From Deltaproteobacteria bacterium (GTDB lineage Bacteria; Desulfobacterota; Syntrophia; Syntrophales; UBA5619): a stretch of 51,630 bases of DNA. How positions within the stretch are numbered: position 1 is the first letter of the stretch; each line of letters begins with the position of its first letter. The notes under the pieces were generated by a model. The model was not told the DNA's origin and did no database searches. It saw nothing but the letters and a program-made list of their open reading frames with translations. Position numbers and translations under genes: made by a program. This document shows, in pieces, positions 26,877 through 35,924 of the stretch. The stretch lies in the NCBI GenBank assembly GCA_026388345.1, contig JAPLJY010000176.1, positions 1 through 51,630 on the forward strand, read 5' to 3'.

Positions 26877-27361
26877 TGCCCGGCCCTCCCCAGGCTCTGC
26901 CAGTCCCCCCACGAGGCCTGCAGAACCCGGATGACGACCAGCACCCCGCACACGGGGATGGCGAGGCTGTAATAGACCGTGGGCAGGTCCAGGGATAGAG
27001 TCCGACTATTCAGGAGGATCTCATCGGGGATCTGGTAGAGCACACAGACGACCATGATCACGAGCAGCGATCCGACCGTCAGGGCTACCGAGAGGATCTC
27101 CAGGGCCTTCTGGCCGACGATGGGGATCCGCTCCCGAAAGAAGGTCATGCTCAGGTGGGCATTCCGCTTGAAGCCGGCCGCGGTTCCCAGCATGGTGAGC
27201 CAGACCAGCAGCATGACGAGCAGCTCCTCCGTGTAGGCCATCGAGTACCCCAAGTACCGAGCCAGCACGTTTATGAATCCTAGTATGGTCATGAAGGTCA
27301 TCATGGCGACGCAGATGACCTCTTCCGCGTTTCGTCCCAACCAGCGCAGCTTGTTGCCCAT
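26873..27361 (-). CDS. dctQ: TRAP transporter small permease DctQ (system A)
   Basis: A 162-residue, four-helix DctQ subunit. MAYTEELLVMLLVWLTMLGT with AGFKRNAHLSMTFF is the family core. It pairs with DctM. The ATG at 27361 begins MGNKLRWLGRN and is preceded by a G-rich stretch. It lies behind the strong hairpin that separates it from dctP. Confidence 0.9.
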   Translation of the reverse strand: MGNKLRWLGRNAEEVICVAMMTFMTILGFINVLARYLGYSMAYTEELLVMLLVWLTMLGTAAGFKRNAHLSMTFFRERIPIVGQKALEILSVALTVGSLLVIMVVCVLYQIPDEILLNSRTLSLDLPTVYYSLAIPVCGVLVVIRVLQASWGDWQSLGRAGQ

Positions 27362-27385
27362 CACGCACCCCCCTTGGAGGAAAGA

Positions 27386-27417
27386 GGCGCAGGGCGGGCG
27401 CACGCCCGCCCTGCGCC
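27386..27417 (-). terminator. Perfect 15-bp hairpin between dctP and dctQ (system A)
   Basis: GGCGCAGGGCGGGCG (27386-27400) is followed by CA and its exact reverse complement (27403-27417). It begins 10 bases after the dctP stop. Without a U tract it probably protects the dctP mRNA end or attenuates dctQM. Confidence 0.75.
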
Positions 27418-27427
27418 GTTGCACAGG

Positions 27428-28468
27428 CTACTTCTTCACCTTGGCCACGTCCCCGAAGGCCGCCTTGACCACGTCCTCCCCGATCTCCTTGGTCCACTTG
27501 TCATAGACCGGCTTGCTGCGATCCTGGAAGACCTTGATCTGCGCGGGCGTCAGGTAGGTGATGGTCATACCGTCGGCCTCGAGTTTCTTGTAAGATGCCC
27601 CGTCCCTACTGAGACCCTCCCGTGCTTCACGTATCTCCCACTTCATGGCCTCATCAGCCGCCCCCAGCATCATGTTTTTGTCTGCGTCTGAGAACGTATC
27701 CCAGGTCATCTTGCTGACGCCCAGGATGAGCGGGTCGATGGCATAGTGCCAGACGGTGATGTATTTGTGCAGCTGGGCGATCTTGTAGGGGATGATGATC
27801 ACGTTGACCGGGTTCTCCTGGGCGTCGATCGTTCCCTGCTGGAGCGCCGACAGCGCGTCCCCCCAGTTCATCAGGACCGGGTTGGCCCCCATGGCGGTGA
27901 AGGTGTCGATGAAGATGGGCGAAGCGGCAGCGCGCACCTTCAGCCCCTTCATATCGTCGGGGGTCGCGATCGGCCGCAGCCGGTTCGTCAGCTCACGGTA
28001 GCCGTTCTCGCCCCAGCCCAGGAAGACCACCCCGAACCGGTCCATCTGCTCCTTGATCATCTTGCCGGCGGTGCCGGCCTTCGCCGCGTCCAGGGCCTCG
28101 TAGCTGGGAAACATGAAGGGCAGGTTGAAGAGGTTGAGGACCCGTAGCTGGGGCGACCAGTTGATGGTGGAGCCCAGCGCGAAGTCCGCCACCCCCTGCT
28201 TGGTGAGCATGAACTCCTTTGTCTGGTCGTCGGCAAAGAGCGCGCCGTTGAAGTAGACCTTGATGTTGATCTGGCCGCCGGACTTCTCCCGGACGGTGTC
28301 GGCGAACCTCTGCGCGCCGGCGCCCCACGGGGACGTCTGGGTCGTCCGGACGGACATCTTGTACTCGGCCTTGTACGCGCCCCAGGCCGGAACGGCCAAG
28401 ACCGCAACGAGCATGCCAACCAGCATCAAAATCGCGCCTTTTCCTCCAATGTGCTGTCGAGTAAACAT
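27428..28468 (-). CDS. dctP: TRAP substrate-binding protein DctP (system A)
   Basis: A periplasmic solute-binding protein of 346 residues with an N-terminal signal (LMLVGMLVAVLAVPAWG-AYKAEY). GLKVRAAASPIFIDTFTAMGANP contains the conserved substrate-arginine region, and ALQQGTIDAQENPV is the family signature. GGAGGT precedes the ATG. It has its own promoter, so binding protein and permeases may be expressed separately from the upstream E1 genes. Confidence 0.93.
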   Translation of the reverse strand: MFTRQHIGGKGAILMLVGMLVAVLAVPAWGAYKAEYKMSVRTTQTSPWGAGAQRFADTVREKSGGQINIKVYFNGALFADDQTKEFMLTKQGVADFALGSTINWSPQLRVLNLFNLPFMFPSYEALDAAKAGTAGKMIKEQMDRFGVVFLGWGENGYRELTNRLRPIATPDDMKGLKVRAAASPIFIDTFTAMGANPVLMNWGDALSALQQGTIDAQENPVNVIIIPYKIAQLHKYITVWHYAIDPLILGVSKMTWDTFSDADKNMMLGAADEAMKWEIREAREGLSRDGASYKKLEADGMTITYLTPAQIKVFQDRSKPVYDKWTKEIGEDVVKAAFGDVAKVKK

Positions 28469-28496
28469 TTTCTATTACCTCCTCTCTGTTGGTTAT

Positions 28497-28525
28497 TTAA
28501 TACCTCACACAGAACTGAATCTCAA
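28497..28525 (-). promoter_or_regulatory. Promoter of TRAP system A
   Basis: On the minus strand TTGAGA (28520-28525), 17 bases, TATTAA (28497-28502). The predicted start near 28490 lies about 22 bases before the dctP ATG. Confidence 0.6.
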
Positions 28526-28598
28526 GTTTTCCCAGACTTGGCTCTCCGGTAATACTTACACAAGTTTTCAAAAAATGGGATAACACTATCAGTTCTCT

Positions 28599-29579
28599 TC
28601 ATGCCATATACAGAACCTTCTTCACTGCCCTGACGATATCCTCTTCGTCCGGAATCACGGCGTTCTCGAGCGGCTCGCTATAAGGAATCGGCACATTGAG
28701 CGCCCCCACCCGTGCAACAGGGGCATCGAGATAATCAAATGCCTCTTCCTGGATTTGCGCGGCAATTTCCGCTCCGATGCCGCCTGTGCGGCATCCCTCA
28801 TGGACGATGACGACGCGATTCGTATTGCGAACCGATTGGAGGATGGCGTCGAAATCCAGGGGAACGAGCGTCCTCAGATCGATCACCTCCGCCTCGATGC
28901 CCTCTTCCGCCAACCGGGCGGCGGCCTTCAGGGCCACTGTGACCATATAAGAAATGGCCACGATCGTGACATCCTTTCCCTTTCTCTTGATATCGGCCTG
29001 GCCAAAGGGGATGAGATATTCTTCATCCGGAATCGATCCCCTGGTGGCATACAGCAGCTTATGCTCGATGAACATGACGGGATTATCATCCCGGATGGCG
29101 GTCTTCAGAAGACCTCTTGCATCATAAGGATTGGACGGCATAACGATTTTCAAGCCGGGTATATGAAGGAAAAGCGCCTCGAGGCTCTGGGAGTGCTGGG
29201 CGGCATTCCCCCTCCCTCCGCCTTCCTGAGTGCGAATCACCATCGGCACGGTTGCCTTCCCGCCCGACATGTAAGTCATCTTTGCCACCTGATTGACAAT
29301 CTGATCCATGGCCACGGGGGTGAAGTCTATATACATGAGTTCTGCAACCGTCCGAATTCCGGTCATGGCCGCTCCCAGCGCGGAACCGATAATCGCTGAT
29401 TCGGAAATGGGGGTGCTCCGAACCCGCTTGGGCCCGAATTTTTCCAGCAATCCCTTGGTCACTCCAAAAATACCCCCGTATCGGCCGATATCTTCTCCAA
29501 TCAGCATCAGAGAAGGATCCCTTTCCATCTCCTCCTTGAGTGTCATCCTAAGCGACTCGACAAAAGTGATTTCCGGCAT
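28599..29579 (-). CDS. TPP-dependent dehydrogenase E1 beta subunit (set 1)
   Basis: Beta subunit of a pyruvate/acetoin-type 2-oxo-acid dehydrogenase, 326 residues. MLIGEDIGRYGGIFGVTKGL, STPISESAIIGSALGAAMTG, AAQHSQSLEALFLHIPGLK and LRTLVPLDFDAILQSV are the standard blocks. Lies 26 bases after the alpha subunit. It is closest in look to AcoB/PdhB. The substrate (acetoin, pyruvate or branched 2-oxo acid) cannot be decided from sequence alone. Confidence 0.92.
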   Translation of the reverse strand: MPEITFVESLRMTLKEEMERDPSLMLIGEDIGRYGGIFGVTKGLLEKFGPKRVRSTPISESAIIGSALGAAMTGIRTVAELMYIDFTPVAMDQIVNQVAKMTYMSGGKATVPMVIRTQEGGGRGNAAQHSQSLEALFLHIPGLKIVMPSNPYDARGLLKTAIRDDNPVMFIEHKLLYATRGSIPDEEYLIPFGQADIKRKGKDVTIVAISYMVTVALKAAARLAEEGIEAEVIDLRTLVPLDFDAILQSVRNTNRVVIVHEGCRTGGIGAEIAAQIQEEAFDYLDAPVARVGALNVPIPYSEPLENAVIPDEEDIVRAVKKVLYMA

Positions 29580-29605
29580 TTTTCACTCTCCGTTCGGTAA
29601 TCATT

Positions 29606-30580
29606 TCAATGGAAGAGGTCTTGCAGGGCCTCTTCAGGCAAAGGCAGGGGACTCTCTTTCGCAAATTGAACGGCCTCTTCAATGGAAGCAATCACCTTTG
29701 CTTCCATTGTCTTTACCAGCTTTTCGGTCATTCTCTTTTCCTTGATCAGGCGTTCTCTGTACCTTTTGATCGGGCAACGTTCCAGCCATTGGCCCATCTC
29801 TTCCTTGGAACGATAGGTGATCCCTTTTCCCGGATCTCCGGTAAAATGACCGAAGAAACGATAGGTGATGCAATCGAGCAATGTCGGTCCTTCTCCGGCC
29901 CTCGCCCTGGCTACGGCTTCCATCATTTTTGTATGCACCGCATCGATATCATTACCATCGATGCTTATCCCCGGAATGCCGTAGGCCTTTGCCCGATCCG
30001 AAATGTGGACGACGGAAACGGCCTCGCGAACCGGGGTGGACAAGCCATAGAGATTGTTCTCACAAACAAAAATCACGGGGAGCTTCCACAGGGCAGCAAA
30101 ATTGAGGCTTTCGTGAAAGGTTCCTTGATTCGTCGCCCCATCCCCGAAGAAACAGACGGAGACCTGGTCCGTCCCCCTGTTTTGAATGCCGATACCCGCT
30201 CCTACGGCGATCGGAAGACCGCCGCCGACGATGCCGTTGGCTCCCAGGTTTCCTCCCTTGAAGTCGGCAATGTGCATGGAGCCTCCCTTGCCCTTGCAAT
30301 AGCCCGTTGATTTCCCGAAAAGCTCCGCCATCATCAATTTCAGATCCGCCCCTTTGGCGATACAGTTGCCGTGTCCTCGATGGGTATTCACCATATAATC
30401 GTCCCGCCGAAGAGGGGTACAGGCCCCCACGGAAACGGCCTCCTGCCCGATGCAGGGGTGAATGTTTCCGCGGATGAGATTATGTTCAAACAGCTCGATC
30501 GCTTTTTCCTCAAAATGCCGGATCGTCAACATCTGTTCGTACATTTTGAGGCAACGTTTGGTATCGATTTTTGATGTCAT
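29606..30580 (-). CDS. TPP-dependent dehydrogenase E1 alpha subunit (set 1)
   Basis: Alpha subunit, 324 residues, holding the TPP-binding motif GDGATNQG (146-153) ... CENN. THRGHGNCIAKGADLKLMMAE and GYCKGKGGSMHIAD are characteristic of the AcoA/PdhA family. AGGTGGG lies upstream of the ATG. It is cotranscribed after the E2 gene (gap 48 bases) and before E1 beta, an E2-E1a-E1b order. No E3 gene follows. Confidence 0.93.
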   Translation of the reverse strand: MTSKIDTKRCLKMYEQMLTIRHFEEKAIELFEHNLIRGNIHPCIGQEAVSVGACTPLRRDDYMVNTHRGHGNCIAKGADLKLMMAELFGKSTGYCKGKGGSMHIADFKGGNLGANGIVGGGLPIAVGAGIGIQNRGTDQVSVCFFGDGATNQGTFHESLNFAALWKLPVIFVCENNLYGLSTPVREAVSVVHISDRAKAYGIPGISIDGNDIDAVHTKMMEAVARARAGEGPTLLDCITYRFFGHFTGDPGKGITYRSKEEMGQWLERCPIKRYRERLIKEKRMTEKLVKTMEAKVIASIEEAVQFAKESPLPLPEEALQDLFH

Positions 30581-30628
30581 TTTCCCACCTGCCCCTTGCC
30601 TGGTTCCCGCCTGATCGTTCTCATTGAA

Positions 30629-31828
30629 TTAAACGAGCAGGTATGCGGGGTTTTCGATTATTTTCTGGATACGGCTCAAGAACGAACCCGCGGCCGCCCC
30701 ATCGACGATGCGGTGGTCGGAGGATAAAGTGAACCATGCCATGGGTTTGATCTTGATTTCCCCTCCCCGAACCACCGGTTTTTCGATTGTCCTGCCCACC
30801 CCCAGGATGGCACATTCCGGCGGATTGATGATGGGATTGATTTTATCGATCCCAAGCATCCCCATATTGGACAGGGTGAATGTCCCTCCTCCGACATCTT
30901 CCAGAGAGAGCTTCCCCCTTCTTGCCCTTTTTGTGATGGTTCTGATCGCAGATGCGATTTCCGATAATGATTTTTGATCTGCTTTGCGGACGACTGGAAC
31001 GATCAACCCATCCGCAAGGGCGATCGCAACGCCAACATTGATTTCTTCGAGCAACCGGATCTGGTCTCCCTCGAATCGGGAGTTCATGATGGGGTGCTCC
31101 TTCAGCGCCGAGGCCACTATTCTGACCAATATATCGGTCAGGGTTAATTTGACCTTGGCGCGCTTTTCGATTTCATCCTTCACCCTTTCTTTCAGGTCCT
31201 GGACCGCAGACATGTCTACCTCCACTGAAAGGTAGAAATGGGGTGTGTTCTGGAAACTGTCTGTCATTCGCTGGGCAATGATTTTGCGGATGCCCTTGAG
31301 AGGGATGATGGTATCCTCTGATTTCTGCGTTTGAACCGAAGGTTTTACCCCTTCGGTCTGAACTCTCTCGGCCGCTTTTAAAACATCGGCCTGAGTAATC
31401 CTTCCTTCCGGACCAGACCCTTTTACCAAAGAAAGATCGATTCCTTTTTCCTGAGCGGTCTTTCTGGCGACGGGGGAGGCGAAAATCCGTTCCCCATGTT
31501 CTTTCCTTTCGCCCTGTACTGCAGCAGCAGGCGCCGACGCCTCTTTGGGAGCATCGGGTTTGCCTGCCTCTATCTCCGGCAATGCCTCACCTTCCTCGGC
31601 AATAATGGCAATGGGGGTGGTCACGGAAACGACCTTCCCCGCGGGATGAAGGATCTTCCGGAGAATGCCGGAAGCGGGAGACTCATATTGAAAGTTGAGC
31701 TTCTCCGTGATGATTTCAACAAGCGGTTCCCCTTTATCAACGCGATCTCCTTCCTGTTTCAGCCACTTCTCAATCGTCCCTTCTTTCATGGTCAAGCCAA
31801 GTTTGGGCATGATAACCGTAGTCGCCAC
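30629..31828 (-). CDS. Dihydrolipoamide acyltransferase E2
   Basis: E2 core of a 2-oxo-acid dehydrogenase complex, 399 residues from a GTG start. GGAGG lies seven bases before it, so the earlier TTG is rejected. One lipoyl domain at the N-terminus has its lysine in ITEKLNFQYES (residue 43). An E1/E3-binding domain follows (ASPVARKTAQEKGIDLSLVK, about 115-152). The acyltransferase domain ends with the catalytic HRIVDGAAAGSFL. It is the only E2 gene for two E1 pairs in the window. Its lipoyl domain is a substrate for the downstream lipoate genes. Confidence 0.94.
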   Translation of the reverse strand: MATTVIMPKLGLTMKEGTIEKWLKQEGDRVDKGEPLVEIITEKLNFQYESPASGILRKILHPAGKVVSVTTPIAIIAEEGEALPEIEAGKPDAPKEASAPAAAVQGERKEHGERIFASPVARKTAQEKGIDLSLVKGSGPEGRITQADVLKAAERVQTEGVKPSVQTQKSEDTIIPLKGIRKIIAQRMTDSFQNTPHFYLSVEVDMSAVQDLKERVKDEIEKRAKVKLTLTDILVRIVASALKEHPIMNSRFEGDQIRLLEEINVGVAIALADGLIVPVVRKADQKSLSEIASAIRTITKRARRGKLSLEDVGGGTFTLSNMGMLGIDKINPIINPPECAILGVGRTIEKPVVRGGEIKIKPMAWFTLSSDHRIVDGAAAGSFLSRIQKIIENPAYLLV

Positions 31829-32080
31829 GTGCAATCCTCCATGATCTTGTTATAGGGTAACGTCAAACAATCCCAAATCATTTGAACCGCAAGCGGGTAT
31901 CCGTCTTACGTGCCGGGATGCATTCCCGCTTCAATTCCGCAAGCATCCATGGTTCGTCATTTTGTTCTGAACTCATCATCATGAATCCTACCTTGGGATC
32001 CATGCGACACATCATGTACATCCTGTCATTTCAGAAATATGGGGGAAATGTATCATGAACTATGCTCCTTGTCATCTATG
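31829..32080. other. Intergenic stretch between E2 and TRAP system B
   Basis: About 250 bases. On the minus strand a TATAAC lies near 31850 as a possible -10 for the E2 operon but with only a poor -35. No gene or hairpin of note is seen. Confidence 0.4.
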
Positions 32081-33358
32081 TCAACGCATCAGCAAACCCG
32101 GCAAGACAAGCGAAAGCGGCGGATAGTAGGTCAGCACCAACAATCCGATGAAGCCTATGGCCAGGAACGGCAGAGATTCCATGGCCCCATCTTCCAGTTT
32201 GCAATCCGTCATCTGGCACGACAGGTTCAGCGTCAGGCCCACCGGCGGGGTCACCAGGCCGACGCAAAGGTTGACGCAGGCGATGACCCCAAAGTGGATG
32301 GGATCGATCCCGGCCATCTGTGTCAGAGGGTATAACACAGGGATGAACATAACAAGGATCGCGTTGGCCTCCATGAAACAGCCCGCAATGAGAAGAACAA
32401 CATTGATCAGCATCAGGATGACGATCGGGTTCGACGTAGTCTGCAGAATGAAGGAGGCGACGGACTCGGGCAGTCGGTTGTTGATCATCAACCAACTGAA
32501 GGCCTTGGCCATGCCCACAATGAGCATGATGATGGCGGTGGTGTGACAAGTGGACCGGATGACCGCAATGAGGTCCTTCAGTTTAAGACCCCTGTACACG
32601 AGCACGCCGACGATCAAGGCGTAGACTACCGCCATGGCCGAGCATTCCGTCACCGTGAAGACACCCGTAACGATTCCTCCCAGGATAAACAACGGCATGA
32701 GGATCGCCAAAGCCGAGTCCTTAAATGTCACCAGGATTTCCCGGAAACTGGCAGGTGAATGCCGCGGGTAATTGCGCCTCTTGGAGACGAAATAGGCGAC
32801 GAACATGAAGCCCAGCCCGATCAAAACGCCCGGAACCGCACCGGCCACAAAAAGTCGGGTGATCGATTGGCCCGTCAGCACACCGTACATGACGAAGAGA
32901 ATGCTGGGCGGGATGATGGGGGCCACGATCGCCGCATTGGCGTTCACCGCCACGGTGAAAGCCTTGTCGTATCCTTCTTTCATCATCGCCGGCATCATGA
33001 TGCTGCCGATGGCCGCGCAGTCCGCCACGGCGGACCCGGAGATCCCCCCGAAAAAGATGTTGGTCACAATGTTGGTCATGGCCAACCCGCCGGGAAATCT
33101 CCCCACTATGGAGTTGGCGAACGCGAGAACGCGCTGGGTGATCCCACTGGCCGACATGAGGTTGCCGGCCAGCAGGAAGAACGGTATGGCCAGCAGCGAG
33201 AAAGAATCGATACCCGCGAACATGCGCTGGGGCATGATGAGGACCGAAACGTTTTCAGTAATGAGCAGGACCACGAGGCAAGCGAAACCGAGGGACAGGG
33301 ATAGCGGGATCCGGATCAGGATCGCCGCAAGAAGAATCAGCATGAGGATCGTGTTCAT
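32081..33358 (-). CDS. dctM: TRAP transporter large permease DctM (system B)
   Basis: A 425-residue DctM with the family blocks LLAGNLMSASGITQRVLAFA, IFFGGISGSAVADCAAIGSI and VCVNLCVGLVTPPVGLTLNL-like C-terminal motif (CVNLCVGLVTPPVGLTLN). About 12 hydrophobic helices. Its ATG overlaps the dctQ stop (ATGA). It belongs with the dctP at 34788, from which it is split by SDR 2. Confidence 0.93.
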   Translation of the reverse strand: MNTILMLILLAAILIRIPLSLSLGFACLVVLLITENVSVLIMPQRMFAGIDSFSLLAIPFFLLAGNLMSASGITQRVLAFANSIVGRFPGGLAMTNIVTNIFFGGISGSAVADCAAIGSIMMPAMMKEGYDKAFTVAVNANAAIVAPIIPPSILFVMYGVLTGQSITRLFVAGAVPGVLIGLGFMFVAYFVSKRRNYPRHSPASFREILVTFKDSALAILMPLFILGGIVTGVFTVTECSAMAVVYALIVGVLVYRGLKLKDLIAVIRSTCHTTAIIMLIVGMAKAFSWLMINNRLPESVASFILQTTSNPIVILMLINVVLLIAGCFMEANAILVMFIPVLYPLTQMAGIDPIHFGVIACVNLCVGLVTPPVGLTLNLSCQMTDCKLEDGAMESLPFLAIGFIGLLVLTYYPPLSLVLPGLLMR

Positions 33359-33846
33359 AGCTGGTCACCTCTTCCAATCCGCCGACCGTGTTTCCATTCC
33401 CACACCATGGCGGCGATCAGGAAGACGAACATGAGCCCGGTCCCCACCGGCATGGCCGCGTAGGCCAAGGACATGGGCAGGTCCATGGCGGCTGAAAGCT
33501 GACGGTTGGCCACGGTGGCCATCCCGACGCCGGCCCAGGTGAGGGTTCCCAGCAGGAAAAGCATGGCCGCGTCGGCAATGATGTAAACGACCCAGGCGAC
33601 CCGAGGCGGAAGCTTGTCGGTAAGGACACTCACATCCACATGCCTGCGTTTGCGTATCACCACGGCAGACCCTAAAAAAGTGACCCAGACGAAAAGATAG
33701 CGAGCCAACTCCTCCGACCAACTCGTGGGCCGGTTGAATATGTAGCGGGAAGCCACCTGGATGATCACGGCGCTGCTCATAACGATCATCATGAAAATCA
33801 GGATGGTATCCAGTGCCTTCTCAACAAGATCGAAGAATTTGCTCAT
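33355..33846 (-). CDS. dctQ: TRAP transporter small permease DctQ (system B)
   Basis: A 163-residue four-helix subunit. RPTSWSEELARYLFVWVTFL followed by GSAVVIRKRRHVDVSVLTD is the DctQ core. The ATG at 33846 follows GAGGTG. Coupled to dctM by a four-base overlap and 46 bases after SDR 2. Confidence 0.9.
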   Translation of the reverse strand: MSKFFDLVEKALDTILIFMMIVMSSAVIIQVASRYIFNRPTSWSEELARYLFVWVTFLGSAVVIRKRRHVDVSVLTDKLPPRVAWVVYIIADAAMLFLLGTLTWAGVGMATVANRQLSAAMDLPMSLAYAAMPVGTGLMFVFLIAAMVWEWKHGRRIGRGDQL

Positions 33847-33892
33847 CGGCAATCACCTCTCCTTTGCGTTCAACAGCCGCAGAAAAGCGGTG

Positions 33893-34657
33893 TCACACCA
33901 TCACTGCACCGCCGTTGGAATCGATGCAGGCCCCAGTGATGAAATTCGAATCCTCGCTCAACAGAAACGCGATCACCCGGGCCTGCTCCTCCGGTTTGGA
34001 CCAACGCCGGATTGGCATTCCCGATGCGATCCGGTCCAACTCTTCGGATGGGGTCGCCCGTTGCACCATGGGCGTGAGCGTGGCTCCCGGGCAGAAGGCA
34101 TTGGCCCGGATCCCATAGGGACCAAGCTCTCGGGCGATGTGCCTGGTCAGCCCAACCACCCCATGCTTGGCAGCCGTGTAGTGGGCTCCACCCAGAACGC
34201 TTGCGGTGCGACCGGCCAGCGAGGCAACGTTCACGATGATACCGCCGCCCTGCTGGATCATGATCGGGACAACCGCCCTACAGCACAGGAACGGCCCGCG
34301 CAAGTTGACAGCCAACATTAAATCCCATTCGGAAATCGGCATGTCGGCAAATTTCGTTCGGCGCAGAATACCGGCGCTGGTCACGAGAAAGTCGATCCTG
34401 CCAAAGGACGCCTTTGTTTTTTCCACGAGGGATTGCACATCGGTTTCGGAGGAAACATCGGTTTTAACGATGAGCGGATTCGGGTCGCCATTTTTTTCAA
34501 TTTCGCCGGCAAGCGTTTTCAAAGCATTGTCCTCGATGTCGGCCAGACTCAGTCCAGCGCCGGATTGTGCCAGGTTCAGAGCTGCGGCCCGCCCGATCCC
34601 GCTGGCAGCGCCCGTCACAATACCGTACTTGTTCTGAAAATTTTTTGAAATCGGCAT
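33893..34657 (-). CDS. Short-chain dehydrogenase/reductase 2
   Basis: A 254-residue SDR: cofactor motif GAASGIGRA, Asp in SLADIEDN suggesting NAD preference, catalytic Ser in NVASLAG and Tyr-x3-Lys in HYTAAKHG. It lies inside the TRAP system B locus between dctP and dctQ, an uncommon place. This argues that it oxidises or reduces the transported compound. Confidence 0.88.
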   Translation of the reverse strand: MPISKNFQNKYGIVTGAASGIGRAAALNLAQSGAGLSLADIEDNALKTLAGEIEKNGDPNPLIVKTDVSSETDVQSLVEKTKASFGRIDFLVTSAGILRRTKFADMPISEWDLMLAVNLRGPFLCCRAVVPIMIQQGGGIIVNVASLAGRTASVLGGAHYTAAKHGVVGLTRHIARELGPYGIRANAFCPGATLTPMVQRATPSEELDRIASGMPIRRWSKPEEQARVIAFLLSEDSNFITGACIDSNGGAVMV

Positions 34658-34736
34658 AAGCGCAAAATCCTGTCTTGCAAGTGCCTAAAGGAATATCCCA
34701 GGCGGGCCTGCAACCCCTCCCTGAGAACTCGCAAAA

Positions 34737-34771
34737 CATGTACCCCCGACGCACGAATCCGGGGGTACATG
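34737..34771 (-). terminator. Perfect 12-bp hairpin after dctP (system B)
   Basis: CATGTACCCCCG (34737-34748) pairs exactly with CGGGGGTACATG (34760-34771) around an 11-base loop. It starts 16 bases after the dctP stop and should mark the end of, or stabilise, the dctP message before SDR 2. Confidence 0.75.
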
Positions 34772-34787
34772 ACAACAACCGACATTG

Positions 34788-35765
34788 CTAAAGAGCCTTG
34801 ATCTTATCGTAGTAGCCCTTGAGCGCGGGGAAATCGTTGATGATGTTGGCCGTCTTGGCGCGATAGGGAGCCAAGTCTGGTTCGATGAGTTTCATACCCT
34901 TCTTGACAAGACCGGCCTTTAGGCTCTCCTCCAATTTTTCCGCTTCGACGTTCGCCCAGGCGCATCCTTCCTCGACATCTTTCACCAAAAGTTCCCGAAC
35001 ATCCTTGGGAAGCTGCACAAACCAGGGTTCATAGAACATGTAGGTCTGCGTGCCCAGGACGTGCTTGGTCATGACCAGATACTTGCAGACTTCATTGAAT
35101 TTGAAGTCATCGATGGTGACGAGGGGGTTTTCCTGACCGTCAACGATCCCCTGCTGCATGGCCGTGAAAAGCTCGTTAAAGGCCATGGGAACCGGAGAGG
35201 CGCCGAATGCTTCCCAGGTCGCTCTGTACATCTTCAACGGAGGGACCCTCAGCTTGAGACCCTTCAAATCATCGATCGATTTGATCTCACGGTTGCAGGT
35301 GAGGTTACGGCTGCCACGATAGATGGCACCAACCGTGCGGAATTTGGTTTTGGCGGCAATGTCGTCATGCAACTGCTTGGCCAAAGGGCCGAACCAGAAT
35401 TTCTTGAAGTGGTCAAGATCCCTGAAGAGGTAGGGAAATGCCTCGATCCCGGGCAGAGGATCGTAGCGGTCGAGGGTCCCCACGCTCTCGAAAGCCATCT
35501 GAACGGTGCTGATCTGCATGGCTTCGATGATCTCGCGCCAGTCACCCAAACCACCGCTGCCGTAAACCTGGATTTTGATCTTTCCGTTGGAGTGCGCATC
35601 GACGTTCTTGGCGATCCGCTCGATGGTCTTGGAATAAAGGCTCTCCGGCGGATAAATGTGCCCCATCTTGATTACCATTTGCTGGGCCAGCGCATGAGAT
35701 GCCATCGTGCCGAACACCAGTGCCATGAACATTGCGATAAACCCGATACGACCTATCTTGTTCAT
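34788..35765 (-). CDS. dctP: TRAP substrate-binding protein DctP (system B)
   Basis: A 325-residue periplasmic binding protein. The signal peptide is IGFIAMFMALVFGTMASHALA-QQM. GLKLRVPPLKMYRATWEAFG and MQQGIVDGQENPLVTIDDFK are DctP signatures. AAGGAGG precedes the ATG at 35765, so the 14 upstream codons are excluded. It follows E1 beta set 2 by 159 bases. Confidence 0.93.
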   Translation of the reverse strand: MNKIGRIGFIAMFMALVFGTMASHALAQQMVIKMGHIYPPESLYSKTIERIAKNVDAHSNGKIKIQVYGSGGLGDWREIIEAMQISTVQMAFESVGTLDRYDPLPGIEAFPYLFRDLDHFKKFWFGPLAKQLHDDIAAKTKFRTVGAIYRGSRNLTCNREIKSIDDLKGLKLRVPPLKMYRATWEAFGASPVPMAFNELFTAMQQGIVDGQENPLVTIDDFKFNEVCKYLVMTKHVLGTQTYMFYEPWFVQLPKDVRELLVKDVEEGCAWANVEAEKLEESLKAGLVKKGMKLIEPDLAPYRAKTANIINDFPALKGYYDKIKAL

Positions 35766-35924
35766 GTGACATCCTCCTTTTGGTTGGGGTTTTCGGCGGC
35801 GCTTCACCCCGCAGTCGGATGATCCGCTACGACGTGACGAATCGGTTGATTTCGCGTCGCCCTCTTCGATTTCTCTTGTCTGTTTTCAAACGGCTCTTTT
35901 CCACATGACATGCACTTTTCACCG